Positions 48,436 through 59,743 of a stretch of 64,000 bases of DNA are shown piece by piece. Position 1 is the stretch's first letter. Each line of letters begins with the position of its first letter. Source of the stretch: Polytrichum commune (taxonomy: Eukaryota; Streptophyta; Polytrichopsida; Polytrichales; Polytrichaceae); the NCBI GenBank assembly GCA_950295325.1, contig OX485808.1:12092501-12156500 (forward strand). Direction: 5' to 3'. The notes beneath the pieces were generated by a model. That model saw only the letters and a list, made by a program, of their open reading frames with translations. It made no database searches and was not told the origin of the DNA. The position numbers and the translations under genes are program-made.

Positions 48436-48753
48436 TCAATTGCGTGCTGCATGTGCGACATCGTCAGCTTCTTCCTGGAAACGAAGATCATCATCATCAT
48501 CATCATCATCAGCTGCGATGCGATCTGCGGCCGCTTCTTCTTCATCATCATCTTCTTCATCATCAAGAAGTGCCAAATTCAGGTAATCCACCTCTTCGAG
48601 CGTAAACTTGAACTGCGGCAGAATGGTGAGGTCATCCTGAGTAGGGTTACGGTGACCGTGGTCTTCTCCCGGAGCAGCAGTTTCGGAGGAGGCCGCATCG
48701 GAGGCCGGCGAGGCATGGGGCATGTCGCCGATGGGCGGGGATGCGGACGCCAT
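48436..48753 (-). CDS. small acidic protein, candidate gene of unknown function
   Basis: An ATG at 48753 opens a 105-residue frame. It starts MASASPPIGDMPHASPASDA, is rich in Ala, Ser and Pro to about residue 37, then has a plausible ordered stretch (DLTILPQFKFTLEEVDYLNLAL, about 41-62). It ends in two acidic runs (DDEEDDDEEE and eight Asp in a row). The codons are GC-rich compared with the flanks, and the acidic runs come from GAT/GAA trinucleotide repeats. No family is recognised. It could be the first exon of a longer gene or an intact small gene. Acidic tails of this kind occur in nuclear and chaperone proteins, but that is not enough to assign a role. Confidence 0.4.
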   Translation of the reverse strand: MASASPPIGDMPHASPASDAASSETAAPGEDHGHRNPTQDDLTILPQFKFTLEEVDYLNLALLDDEEDDDEEEAAADRIAADDDDDDDDLRFQEEADDVAHAARN

Positions 48754-49975
48754 TGCGCCGCTTATTGAATCCAATCCTTACCAGCGACTCAAACCTCAGA
48801 TCAATCCTCAACAAAAATGCCTCCGATTGAAGGCTCCTGGATAGAGAAGGAAGTATTGCATACGAATGTATAGGGAAGTATTATATAGGTTTGAGAGCGT
48901 TTCTTCTCAAATTGACATCGAGTAGACTCATTCAAAATCTTTAAAGTTGACTCCAATGTCAAATCAACTTGAAAACATAACCTCCATGATGCATTATAAT
49001 ATTACAAGGTTTTTATGTCGGATGAATGAGGGGTACGCTTCTACACATTAATTCTCTCTCTTCAAAGGCTCCTCATGTGTATAGCCTTAATGGCCTTTTT
49101 CACTAAATTCGATGGTTGGGAAGTTTGGTGCAAGTTTTTATAAATAATTTGGTAGGTTCCGATCAATTGACCGACTACAACCTTCCATGTATTTTAGCGC
49201 AATACACAAGCCTGGATATAGAGTGTACAAGCACCTAGGTAGCTGCCCTTGGCTAGAGGGCACTCCGCTCAAGGAAAAATGACAACAAAGACCAGCCTTT
49301 TAGGGAAAATGGCGGCTTGATGCTAATTTTAGGAGTCTATGTTTACCTAGGAATCCCACACTTCCACATTGGATGCTTTGGTGATAGGGCTTTGGTAAAT
49401 GATGTTTGCTTCCAAGATGTTTTCGAAAAATTCCCATTGGCATAAATGGTGGACCATGTTGTAGGATTTTGGTTTTATTTTGTAATTAAGGGTTGGAGGG
49501 CGACATTTAAGGAGTTGGTTGGGTGTGAGTAGGGTGAAATTTTTAGGGTGAGTTGGTCATATTAGTAAAAATGAGTTTACGGTGCACATATGAACCCTAG
49601 GCTCACTAACCACACACCTTGAGGTAGAAATACCATAACCGGCTAACTTCCCTCTACCCGTGCAGTAGACTTTTGTCAGAATAGTGAAGTGCCATTTCTA
49701 AAACCGATCATTGTGAAGCTAGCAACTTCAATGCGTGTACACTTAGTTTAGCCAAATTTAGTCATGTTTAATGTACTCATGAGTTAATTGGTTTAGGTGA
49801 TGTTCTGTATGGAAATGAGGATTATTGTGTTCGGTGTAAAGAGAATCTAGTGAATGAGTAGGGGGTTGACAACTTTCCACTTTGAGATAGTGTAGAATTT
49901 TTGTACAGGGAATAAAAACATGAAACATGAGGTGTTTGTTACTACCCTAAACAAGAAGCATTTCAACATAATATT
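48754..49975. other. upstream region with a dispersed repeat
   Basis: The second copy of the dispersed repeat of 26520-26690 lies at 48930-49080 (TGTCAAATCAACTTGAAAAC, ATGTCGGATGAATGAGGGGTA, ATTCTCTCTCTTC). The remainder to 49975 has no recognisable gene. Confidence 0.5.
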
Positions 49976-50227
49976 GGCCTTATCAACTAAAATGAGCCAA
50001 TTGGTCCACTCAATTTAATGTAGGGAACATGATGGGAACATAATGATTGCTAGTTAGTACGAGAGAATACCCATTGAAGGTTCCTAAAATATAACTCAAC
50101 CATTCCAATACACCCACACATGTTTATAAAACCATGCAAATAATCAATTGTAATGTGACAGATCTCATCAATTGTGACAAAAGGCTTGACATAATGGCCC
50201 AATTGGCTCATTTTAGTTGATAAGGCC
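49976..50227. repeat. fold-back element with perfect 29 bp arms
   Basis: The arm 49976-50004 (GGCCTTATCAACTAAAATGA at its start) is the exact reverse complement of 50199-50227, spaced by 194 bp. The interior is AT-rich and non-coding. It is probably a MITE; clear target duplications were not found. Confidence 0.75.
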
Positions 50228-50684
50228 ATTAATACTAGTACATATGTTTTAAGTTGTATGTAGATAAGTGTGGATCTAAGAATGAACACTGCTAAAACAT
50301 GTGTGCAAAAGCGATCGTACTCCGTACTCTAATTAATAATGACTATGTGTTCAAAATAGGCTCAATATTCAACATGATTGGGGGGACCTATAACTATGAT
50401 TTCAAATATATATGGAGTTATGCATGAATTTTGGACAATTCCAACCGCGAATATCACGTACGCTAGATCGCAAAACTACACAAATATGGTGGTCGGCAAA
50501 CATGGAATACAAACAATTAAAGTAGCAATTGTTGTGTTATTTCTTTTTATGTTGTCATTTGATGTTTTTGTCCCAAAAACACACACATCCCTCATTACGT
50601 TTTGGACAAGAGATATTTTTAAATGTCAATTCTATATTACCACTTAATGAGAATGATAAATGTTGAATAAGATATTCAAACGAG

Positions 50685-51689
50685 TTGCAAAAGTCTTATA
50701 TCAAATGGCTATGGGCACCGTTTGGATTTGCGAACCACCAACTAGAGTTTAAACATGGTATTTGTGAAAATGTCACATGGCATGCAAAAATGTCACAAAT
50801 GCCATTATCTTGAATACAATAATGGCTTGCTTGAATTGGTCTTTGGAGGCAGCTTTTGCCAACTACATCTACGAAAGTCTTATATTTGCAAAAGTCTTAT
50901 ATCAAATGGCTATGGGCACCGTTTGGATTTGCGAACCACCAACTAGAGTTTAAACATGGTATTTGTGAAAATGTCACATGGCATGCAAAAATGTCACAAA
51001 TGTCATTATCTTGAATACAATAATGGCTTGCTTGAATTGGTCTTTGGAGGCAGCTTTTGCCAACTACATCTACGAAAGTCTTATATTTGCAAAAGTCTTA
51101 TATCAAATGGCTATGGGCACCGTTTGGATTTGCGAACCACCAACTAGAGTTTAAACATGGTATTCGTGAAAATGTCACATGGCACGCAAACACGGGGCGA
51201 TCACACCCCCTTACATTTCATAGCCGCGTGCGATAATAGTTTGCTACCCTATATTACATGCCATAGATAATTTTTAAAATTATGATATTTTTTCTACATA
51301 CATATAACCATTGATAATATCTTTTGTATATTTTTTTGAAATTTTTAGTCATCTTCATTTTTTGTAGTAATTTGTTTAGTTCAATGTTGCGTCATTCTAG
51401 TTAGAAACGGTATGTTTTATTAAAAAAAAAAATCATCAAATTTGGTTACCTATTTTTACTATGTAATAGATACTATTTATATCTACTCATGAAAAAAAAT
51501 CTTAAACTTTTGAACCATTTTGGTGATGCTTTATGTAAAAAGTAGATTTTGTTTTATCGCACGTGGTGTTCAACTTGACAATGAAGTGCACCCCCCGGGC
51601 ACGCAAAAATGTCACAAATGTCATTATCTTGAATACAAGAATGGCTTGCTTGAATTGGTCTTTGGAGGCAACTTTTGCCAACTACATCT
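50685..51689. repeat. 201 bp tandem repeat, three copies, the third split by an insertion
   Basis: Copies 50685-50885 and 50886-51086 are almost identical (one visible difference, near 50800/51001). The third copy runs 51087-51190 and resumes at 51608-51689 after a 407 bp insertion. A 63-codon frame appears in both intact copies at 50755 and 50956 and, partly, in the third. This reflects the duplication; nothing suggests it is coding. Confidence 0.92.
51191..51597. mobile_element. 407 bp MITE, likely MULE-type, inserted in the 201 bp repeat
   Basis: The 10 bp GGCACGCAAA flanks the element on both sides (51181-51190 and 51598-51607). The uninterrupted copies of the 201 bp repeat show the empty site (GGCATGCAAA once). 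The ends form imperfect inverted repeats of about 50 bp: CGGGGCGATCAC then CGTGCGATAA on the left, and CGGGGGGTGCAC then CGTGCGATAA on the reverse-complemented right. The interior is AT-rich with no coding potential. Confidence 0.8.
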
Positions 51690-51735
51690 GAATGTATTTA
51701 CAAAATGCTAGTAGCATGTGCAAGTAATAATGAGG

Positions 51736-51838
51736 GAAGAAGTCTACTTATATCATGAATATTAGGTTCTTCATTGTTACTTCAAACACTCTTGATAGCA
51801 ATCTGAACATAACATTCATGATATAAAAAGACTTCTTC
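51736..51838. repeat. hairpin, 25 bp arms
   Basis: GAAGAAGTCTACTTATATCA and on (51736-51760) pairs with 51814-51838 (the right arm contains GATATAAAAAGACTTCTTC), with two or three mismatches and a loop near 50 nt that itself pairs weakly. Confidence 0.6.
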
Positions 51839-52655
51839 TTTGCTTTATGAACTTGTATCATAGGTGTCCAAACAACATTAGTTTCAAAATGCAATTTTTT
51901 TCAAAGTTGAAGTGCACTCCACAAGACTAGAAATTGAGTGGACCGGAACAACAAAAAAATTAAAATTAAAAATTAAACCCCCGCCACATGTTAATGTGAT
52001 GTTTTCACAAATACTATGTTAAATTTTAAGTATATTTGGATTTTTGTTTTATAGGGCATTGAACATCTATCAAAATCGGATAAATTGATAGTGACATAAT
52101 TCGTCATGGACAAGCACTTCAAGACGGAGGTTTATTGAGATTTAGAAAAATGATAGCAAGTTAAAATGCATTAGCTAGAAAGAAAACCAGTGTTGTCATC
52201 TTCAAAGGTCATAAAGATTTGAACAAAAAAGAACTATTGACCATGATTATGAAAGATGCATTAGAAAATAGAGTAAAAATAATGAATTTCCCAGGAGATT
52301 GGACCTCACAAGGTTTGTGTATGCACAATTTATGTGCTATGTGATTATGATAGGTTGAAATATGACCATCACTTCTTACGGTATGTGTGTGTTAATCGAC
52401 TTCAATCTTAATTGGACCTCTGTCTTTGATTGGTGTGATTACGTCTTCAATTTTTGCAGTCGACAATCAACAAAATTAGATATTGGATATTGCAAGTTTG
52501 ATATTGAAACTTTTTTTTTTGTTTATGCTTCATCGTACATCTGCTAATGGGACACAATAATCCGCTTATATATCTAATTAGTCTTAATCTACACGATCTA
52601 ATCATCTCTCTGTTGAAACACAGTTTAGACACAGTTTGGTGATAATGATAACTAT
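51839..52655. other. AT-rich intergenic DNA, no gene seen
   Basis: No domain-bearing frame, RNA gene or clear repeat was recognised. Confidence 0.4.
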
Positions 52656-52935
52656 TTGTTCAGTATGATCAGCTATATGTTCAGCATTAGCAATACGAGC
52701 AGAATTCAACACTTAGCTCATATTGTCTCAAATTTAGATATATATAAGTGGATTACTGAGTCCCATAAGCAGATCCATGATGATCCCACTAAATATATTG
52801 GAACTCATTAGCTATCTACAAACAAAGTTCAGTATTAGCTCGTACTGCTCATGCTGAACATGATAGCTAATATTGAACATGATAGCCAATGTTGAACTTT
52901 GTTTGGAGATAGTGATCATAGCTAATGCTGAACAA
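52656..52935. repeat. nested fold-back region
   Basis: The arms 52811-52839 and 52885-52912 (ACAAACAAAGTTCAGTATTAGC against GCCAATGTTGAACTTTGTTTG) are inverted. Around them GTTCAGCATTAGC near 52680 is matched in reverse by GCTAATGCTGAAC at 52921-52933. Several more TTCAG.ATTAGC words occur in both orientations. Confidence 0.55.
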
Positions 52936-55423
52936 GTGCAAAGTTAGAATTCCAGTAGTAATCATCTCACTTGAGCCAACAAGGATGTAGCAGATTGTCA
53001 TCCCCATGACAACAAGGTTTTGTCTTGTTTGTCAAAATTGGGTAATCTAAGGGCCACTTTATACATGGGGCCGAATTGAGGGCCGGTCAAAACTCTCAAA
53101 ATTTGGGCCAATAGGATTGCTCGATTTCATCAAATTGGGCCCAAGGGCTTTATACTAGGGATTGACCCGAACACTCACTCATCCCATGTGGCGTCCTAGG
53201 TGGTATAATTTTGGCGCCAAATGGGGCCCTAGTGAAGAAATCAGGACGAGCTTTTCCTCGGCTCGAACTCTCATCTGGGGCTGGATTGAGCTCATCCGTT
53301 GGATTAAGCTCATCTTGTTGATAAATCTTTAGGGAGTTTATTCTTTTCCCCTCCCTGGTGAAGATAGAGTCAAGTGTGGAGGGGCCATCAAGTTTTTAAA
53401 TAAAATTATTGTATTCCTATTATTGAAAAGTTGACATTGTACCTTTGATTGAGAGGGACGATTGTGAGATGAAACAAATTCTCATATTTGATGCATCTCA
53501 CTTTGGTTTGTCCCATGATGATTCTCCTTTATCATGGGACATACAAACTTCCCATCTATAACATTATGACCCATGGGATTTTAGGGGTATGTCCTTCTTC
53601 CCATGGGACATGGTTGGAAGTTGCTTGTGGTTGTAGTCGGTGCACAATATTATCTTTTTTACCCCTTCGATCATAATTTTTTTTTGTTTTTTGAATTAAT
53701 GATACCGTGTAGTTAATTAGAAAAGAATTGTGCACTGAATTTATTGTGGGATATGTTTTTTTTTTTAAATCCCCCCCCCCCTGAAAGCCCCATTCAAAAT
53801 CACCGGAAAAACACATAGTGGCGAGCGCCATAGGAAAGAGAATGATAAACTACACAAACAAAGAGACCACAAGGGCACAAATGCAGGCACAAACCCTAGG
53901 GATGACAAAGACAAAACATCTCTTACAAAATTATTCATCATAGTGGATGAAAATGAACCATTTTTCATTTGTCTACGCCTTCATATGGGAATCAACTATC
54001 ACATGTAGGTATGGTTTCCTCCCTTTCTTTTTTCATGTCCTTTGTTATTTTTGAAGTTGAAAAAACCATGAGCAATAACTAAACCCCCTATATTTTTTAT
54101 ACACATGACTCTCATATTATATTTGTGGTTTATTGTCCCTAAAAATGTTCAAATATTTATCTTATATGAATAAAAGGTGCCCTATGTTGCATCACACGTG
54201 GGTTTATAGCTTTTCTAAGTGACCCACCTAGGCCTCAAGTGCACATCCCTTATTACTATTGGACAAGTGGTTAGTTTAAATATACTTAAATGTCAATTCA
54301 CCTTGTATTAATTCCATGTTTCATATCCTATGAGAAGTGGGTAAGCTAAAAAAATAAACTAAAAAAACCTTAAAAGACCACCCAACTTGAATGAAGTGGA
54401 TGAGTCAAAAATACTAACCATTTAAAACCATCTAAGGTATGCCAAATAGTAGTAGTAAGGGAAATAGTCAAGACTTTAGAAAAATTACTAATATCTTAAG
54501 ATGAATCTTTAGATTATACCTCAAATTAGTACAGAAAACCTGGAAGATCACAACATGTAACTAGTTGGACTTGGAAACACTAAAATTTTGATAGATTATG
54601 CTTAAAAATTGTTGTTGCGACTAATTTTGTTTTGAAAAATAGTAAGAGTATATAAAGCCGTCAATTAAAAAACTTAAGTGTCAAAAGACATGTTGAAAAT
54701 TGAGTAGCCCGTCAAAAAGTTGATGATCTAAAAATCGACCGTTGCATGAAAGATGAAACCCTTTGTCAAAAATTTACACTAAGAAGGAGGCTGGAAACCA
54801 AGACAAGACACAAAATAAGGACATGAACTTTGCCACCTCTTTATTGCAGACTTCCTTCACTTTTGTAAAACACCATCATCGATGACAATTGGGTGTCAAT
54901 AGTATGGACCCAACTTCTTCGTCATAAGGTGTTATCTAAGTAAGATGTTATCTTGGAACTATAGTTACCAACGAAGCATGTTACCTCGGAAGAATCAAAC
55001 CTTCCATAGTAGCCGACTAAGCCGAGTGGAAAGTTTTAATGAAAAAGAAGCGACCTGTCGGTCTCGTGCTCTCTCGCTCATAGAGTTTCACCCATCATTA
55101 CTCTCTATCATCTTCTCATATTTTTTTGGTAACAACTTAAAGTTTCCCAAAATGATGTTTTGTGAGGAGTGGAGAAGCTCTCCTGGAGACGCGTAAGTTC
55201 ACAGTCGGCCAATCGGAAATTTGAGCCCAATAATGTGTGCACGGTCACTGCAACGAAGAACAAAATGGACTCATCAGACCGACAATGTCTGCCATCAGAC
55301 CTCAGACATTTACTCCTTACATCTCTTCAGGTTCTGTAAGCTCCGAAATCCTGTGGAGGGGTTTCAATCTTCTGCACCAGCTTTAAGTTATACATCATCT
55401 GCAATGCTCCCTCACTCTTTAAG
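52936..55423. other. intergenic DNA, no gene seen
   Basis: A short palindromic cluster of ATCATGGGAC and CCCATGGGAT words lies at about 53510-53615. A poly-C run is at about 53771-53780. Open frames at 53556-53968 (minus) and 54945-55541 (plus) have no family resemblance. Confidence 0.4.
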
Positions 55424-56100
55424 GTGGCCATTGCCATTTAAACAAACATGCGCTGAAAGTCGACAAAAGCCTCCTGTAGAGCACTTAGGGTCCGTTATTT
55501 ATTGCCTTTCTTTATTTCCGGCCTTCTTTTTTTTTGAATGATTGAGAGGCTCTTCACGGTGCAGTAGCACCTCTATTCAACTCAAGAATTATCCCTGAAG
55601 CTTGTAAGTAATTTCGACCAAAATTAGGTTCATGTGGTTGTTGTGACGTTACAGAAAGATTTCTTACTTATGGCAGGTTACAGATTCCCAAGTGTTTGGC
55701 ATCAAATGCCTCGTGTGTGGAGATTATAATTTTTTGTAACGGCTTTAATTTCTGTACTCCCTTAGTGTTGTGGCCATTGTCATTCTCTGGAGAAAAACGC
55801 TCTGGATGTTGACAAAGCCTCGCATATGAGCACTTAGGGTCGATTGTTTTTTTCTCTTTCGTTATTTCCGGCCTTCTTTTCTTCAAGGAACGCGAGTATT
55901 TCGCAAACCAAGAGGCTCTTCACAGTATATCAGGATGCGCACCTCTACTTAAACTCAAGAACCGTCCGTGAAGCTTGTAAATAAGTTCGACCAAACTGTA
56001 GACTCATGTGCGTTACAGAGATTTCTTAGTTGGGGCAGTTTACAGCCTCCCAAGTGTTGGACATTGAATGCCTCTTTAAAGGCAACTAGAATTTTTTTTG
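55424..56100. repeat. two-copy tandem repeat upstream of the copine gene, period about 346 bp
   Basis: GTGGCCATTG at 55424 recurs at 55770. Both copies continue through GAGCACTTAGGGTC, TTATTTCCGGCCTTCTTTT, GAGGCTCTTCAC, AAGCTTGTAA.TAA.TTCGACC, AGATTTCTTA and CCCAAGTGTT. The copies are diverged by perhaps a fifth. It probably lies in the promoter or 5' transcribed region of the copine gene. Confidence 0.75.
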
Positions 56101-56806
56101 TCACATTTGAAACACGTCGCGGCCGACATCAGAGCGCCTCATCAGGACCAGGTATCCTTCACCCTTGTCAATTTACTGCTCACAAAGTATTCCCAAACTC
56201 CTGCAGCAGTTCCTATGATCAATTTCACCCTATTTTATGCACCAAAACTGCATTTTAAGTTTCTGAAAGACCATTTACACTCGCTCGAACTTGTGGTTGT
56301 GGATTTTTTTAAGGCCTGCCTGTAACCCTAACTCTGTTATTTCGCATTGAAATTCTTTAGTGTTCCCACATAACACTATAATGTCTAGCACTAGTACCGA
56401 GAGGCGTGAGCAAGTTTTGTATTTGTAGTCAATATGTATTATGCTTTTTCTACCAATATAGATCACAATGACAACACAACCACGTTTTTGCAATTGTAAA
56501 CATTCCTTCCCTTATGTAAGCTTTCTGGAAGACCTGGGCTCGCAATGGAAGCATGGCCACAACGAATTAAGTGTTATGCTTGGCCCTTCCCAGGTCAAAA
56601 TTGGGTGGACCAACTACAGTCTGGAATTTTACAGAATTTGTGTCTGGTCCAGTTGCATATATCATGTCATTGGAACAGCCCACCTCCATACATTGAAGTG
56701 ATCTCCCTACTTTTTGTTTAGGAGCATTGTCATAGATGTCAGGGTAATTATTGAAAGAGTGGCCTTTAGGTACAGAGCTAGGAGTTGCATTGCAGCAATT
56801 AACAAA
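56101..56806. other. 5' flank of the copine gene
   Basis: The copine frame stays open upstream to about 56714. CTACTTTTTGTTTAG at about 56708-56720 is a good splice acceptor, so an upstream exon, coding or not, may join here. I could not find an upstream MGNC-type start. Confidence 0.4.
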
Positions 56807-58570
56807 ATGTCTACATGTTCTCAGGAGCAAGGGCTTCGAAAGGAGGCAGTGTTTAGCTGTAACAACTCAAGTAGAACTTCCACAAGCACAATGGATAATC
56901 TCTCTTTCTTTCCAGCCTTTAGCCAAAACCCACGACATGGAGGATCAGGGGGCCTTTCTACAAAATGGGGGTTATCGTTTGCAGCAAACGGCTTGCGGAA
57001 TAGGGACATAATGTCAAAAAGTGATCCCATGTTGGTGGTATACTGCACCACAGTAGAAGCCCAAGTTGTTGAGCTTGGAAGCACGGAAGTGATTGCAAAC
57101 ACATTGGACCCAAAGTGGGTGAAGGAATTCATCATTGATTACCACTTTGAGGAGGTTCAGCCGCTGCAGTTTGTAATTTATGATGTGGACACAAATTACA
57201 AAAATACACCTGTAGAAAAGTTGAATCTGAAAAATCAGGAGTTTCTCGGCGAAATGAAGTGCATGCTTGCAGAGATTGCAACTTCACCACAGCAGGTGCT
57301 AACCAGGCCACTTCAGGGTGCTAGTGGTCGTGTAAGTGGTCTAGGTTCACTTACAGTTCGAGTTGAAAAGATGGCGTCTGGCGCACAAGCTGAGGAGTTG
57401 GTGATGCATTTGCACTGCTCTGATTTGGAAAATCAAGAAATGTTTTCAAAAAGTGATCCCTTCCTGAAGATTTCAAGAGCTCAGCAAGATGGCCTCAGCA
57501 CACCTGTTTACGAGACAGAGCACGTCAACAACAACTTGAATCCTCGATGGAATCCAATCAAGATGAGCATGCAACAACTATGCAACGGAGACAGAGATCG
57601 ACCATTGGTGATTGAATGTTTTGACTACAATGGCAGTGGGAGACATAAACTTATAGGTTTAGTTAGGGTTTCAGCCAATCAACTGTTCGAGCTGAATGAA
57701 AAGCGAGCTCCAGCGATCCTCACTCGACCAGGAAAACATGCTACTAAGTGCCGAGGTAAACTCTTTGTGGATCAGTACAGCGTTTCTCCTATGTACAGCT
57801 TTGTGGATTACCTATTTGGTGGGTGTGAAATCTGCTTTCTGGTAGCTATCGATTTCACTCAATCAAATGGGGATCCCCGGGATCCCAAGTCACTCCATTA
57901 TATCGATCCACTGGGACGCCCCAATGCTTATCAAACGGCCATCCAGGTGGTGGGTGGGGTCCTACAATATTATGACACCGATAAGCAATTTCCATGTTGG
58001 GGTTTTGGTGGTAAGCCCGACCGTCGAACTTTGTCACATTGCTTTCCCCTCAACAACAATGCATATAATCCCGAGGTTAATGGCATTGAAGGCATCATGG
58101 CTATCTATTCTCAGGCCGTGTGTACTGTGGAACTCTATGGGCCCACCTACTTCGCACCCGTGGTGAACATGGCAGCTACCATCGCCTCGCAACAATGTGC
58201 ACATCAGAAGTATTTTGTGCTGCTTATAATCACAGATGGTGCCATTCTAGATTTGCAGGACACAGTGAAAGCAGTTGTGGCTGCATCACATCTACCACTA
58301 TCTTTACTCATTGTTGGAGTCGGTAATGCAGACTTTGCGGCAATGGATTTTCTGGACTCTGACAAGCAAAAATTGACAACCCAAGATGGTCGGGTGGCAG
58401 TGCGGGATATTGTCCAGTTTGTGCCAATTCAAAGTGTGCATAACTTAGATTGTGCTGCCAAAAAACTGTTGAAAGAACTTCCAGATCAACTGGTGTCATA
58501 CATGAAGGTCAACCAAATCTACCCTGGTCAACCAATTGGGCAACCCACTGGACAATTGACGGTTCTTTGA
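56807..58570 (+). CDS. copine (BONZAI-like Ca2+-dependent membrane-binding protein), single-exon coding region
   Basis: Copines bind phospholipid membranes through two C2 domains when Ca2+ rises. The plant BON proteins act at the plasma membrane and restrain immune receptor signalling. From ATG 56807 the frame gives 587 residues: a Ser-rich unconserved N-terminus, C2A (about 50-165; SKSDPMLVVY with Asp73), C2B (about 186-320; MFSKSDPFLK) and a copine VWA domain (about 334-570). The VWA MIDAS motif is DFTQSNGD (Asp349, Thr351, Ser353), followed by LHYIDPLGRPNAYQ, WGFGGKP and LLIITDGAILDLQ. Ca2+-binding and MIDAS residues look intact. The end (GQPIGQPTGQ) is unlike BON proteins. An alternative start is Met at 56891, and an acceptor at 56720 allows an upstream exon. 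BON genes in Arabidopsis have many introns; here the whole conserved region has none, which suggests a retrocopy. The N-terminal MG for myristoylation is not seen. Confidence 0.9.
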   Translation: MSTCSQEQGLRKEAVFSCNNSSRTSTSTMDNLSFFPAFSQNPRHGGSGGLSTKWGLSFAANGLRNRDIMSKSDPMLVVYCTTVEAQVVELGSTEVIANTLDPKWVKEFIIDYHFEEVQPLQFVIYDVDTNYKNTPVEKLNLKNQEFLGEMKCMLAEIATSPQQVLTRPLQGASGRVSGLGSLTVRVEKMASGAQAEELVMHLHCSDLENQEMFSKSDPFLKISRAQQDGLSTPVYETEHVNNNLNPRWNPIKMSMQQLCNGDRDRPLVIECFDYNGSGRHKLIGLVRVSANQLFELNEKRAPAILTRPGKHATKCRGKLFVDQYSVSPMYSFVDYLFGGCEICFLVAIDFTQSNGDPRDPKSLHYIDPLGRPNAYQTAIQVVGGVLQYYDTDKQFPCWGFGGKPDRRTLSHCFPLNNNAYNPEVNGIEGIMAIYSQAVCTVELYGPTYFAPVVNMAATIASQQCAHQKYFVLLIITDGAILDLQDTVKAVVAASHLPLSLLIVGVGNADFAAMDFLDSDKQKLTTQDGRVAVRDIVQFVPIQSVHNLDCAAKKLLKELPDQLVSYMKVNQIYPGQPIGQPTGQLTVL

Positions 58571-59743
58571 AAGGCAAGCCAAATTCTAGCAGAGAGGACC
58601 CCAACCCCCTCCGCCTGCCATTTCTTGGAATAGCCGTGCCTGTGACCTACCACAAAAATCTCAGAGGCTTGGTCGTGTAGGCAATCCAAATTGGGTTTGC
58701 TGACGTTATCAGGTTTGCTATTACATCTTTGAGGACTGTGTAGCATAACAAAGTATGTCACAGGTAGGTATTGTGAAATGGAGAGGTCTCAGGGATGACA
58801 ATCCCACAGGCATATGGGATTTGGGTATGCTTTGCTGCATTTGTGTGGAATAGCATTGTACAATAAACTCACTTCGAATTAGAGAGATGGGGAACAGACA
58901 GAGTGAGAGATTGACCTCTCCATTTACATAGACAATACACCACAAGAGCTTGCCAAACAGAATACAAGGATGAAGATATGGAGGTGAGAGATTGACCACT
59001 CAATTCTTTGAAGCAAATCTTAACATTCTGTGTACATATTAAAATCAAGTACTTTTTTGTACTGGTGTTTCACTTATACCACATCCTGTGTAGAGCTTGA
59101 ATGTGTTGGTTCCTGATGTTTTTAATCAGTTGTCAAATTTTGTTAAGGTATGTTGTAGTGCTTGCAATTGCAAAGTTTGTGCACATGATAACCTTGAGGG
59201 AAAATGTAGAACATCCAAGGAAGACAAGGAAGAGCAACAATATAATAGATTGCGTTTTCACCTTGGGTAATAGTGGTGCCCCCCCTGCCCTGCTCGAAGA
59301 GGTCCTTGGCTCCATTTTAAGTGCAATAGTTAATACATTTAAGAGGGCCTTGGTGATCACATAAATATAAACATAACTTTCATTTTGACCATCAATAACT
59401 TTTGAACCTCAACTGCAATTCTATAACTAGACAAAAACTTGATAGTGGCAATCTCTGGGTTTTGCAGTTGCTAACCAGGTGAGACGATTATCAATATGAG
59501 ACTTGAGAGCCTATTTGATTGAACAATGGAGCCATCCCCTTGAAGTGTGCATGTACTTCTTCAATGTAGTGAGACATCATATTATTTTCATATTCAATAC
59601 AAAACGGCCAATATCAAGTTTATTTTTGTGAAGTGTTGCAAAAAAAATTGAAAGTTTGAGTGAGGTGCGATTCTTTTGAAGCCCTTCACATTGAAATGCA
59701 TGTGCACACTGGTCGGAGATTTTAGAAGAGTTCGTTAGCCCTT
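58571..59743. other. 3' flank of the copine gene and intergenic DNA
   Basis: AATAAA at 58862-58867, 292 nt past the copine stop, is a candidate poly(A) signal. No further gene is recognised; the open frames at 59101-59364 lack family features. Confidence 0.4.

Noticed and set aside
50755-51147. Two identical 63-codon frames
   Set aside because: Identity comes from the 201 bp tandem repeat; no sign of coding selection.
50685-51190. CRISPR-like array (regular repeats)
   Set aside because: Units are contiguous 201 bp tandem copies with no spacers, in a plant nuclear context.
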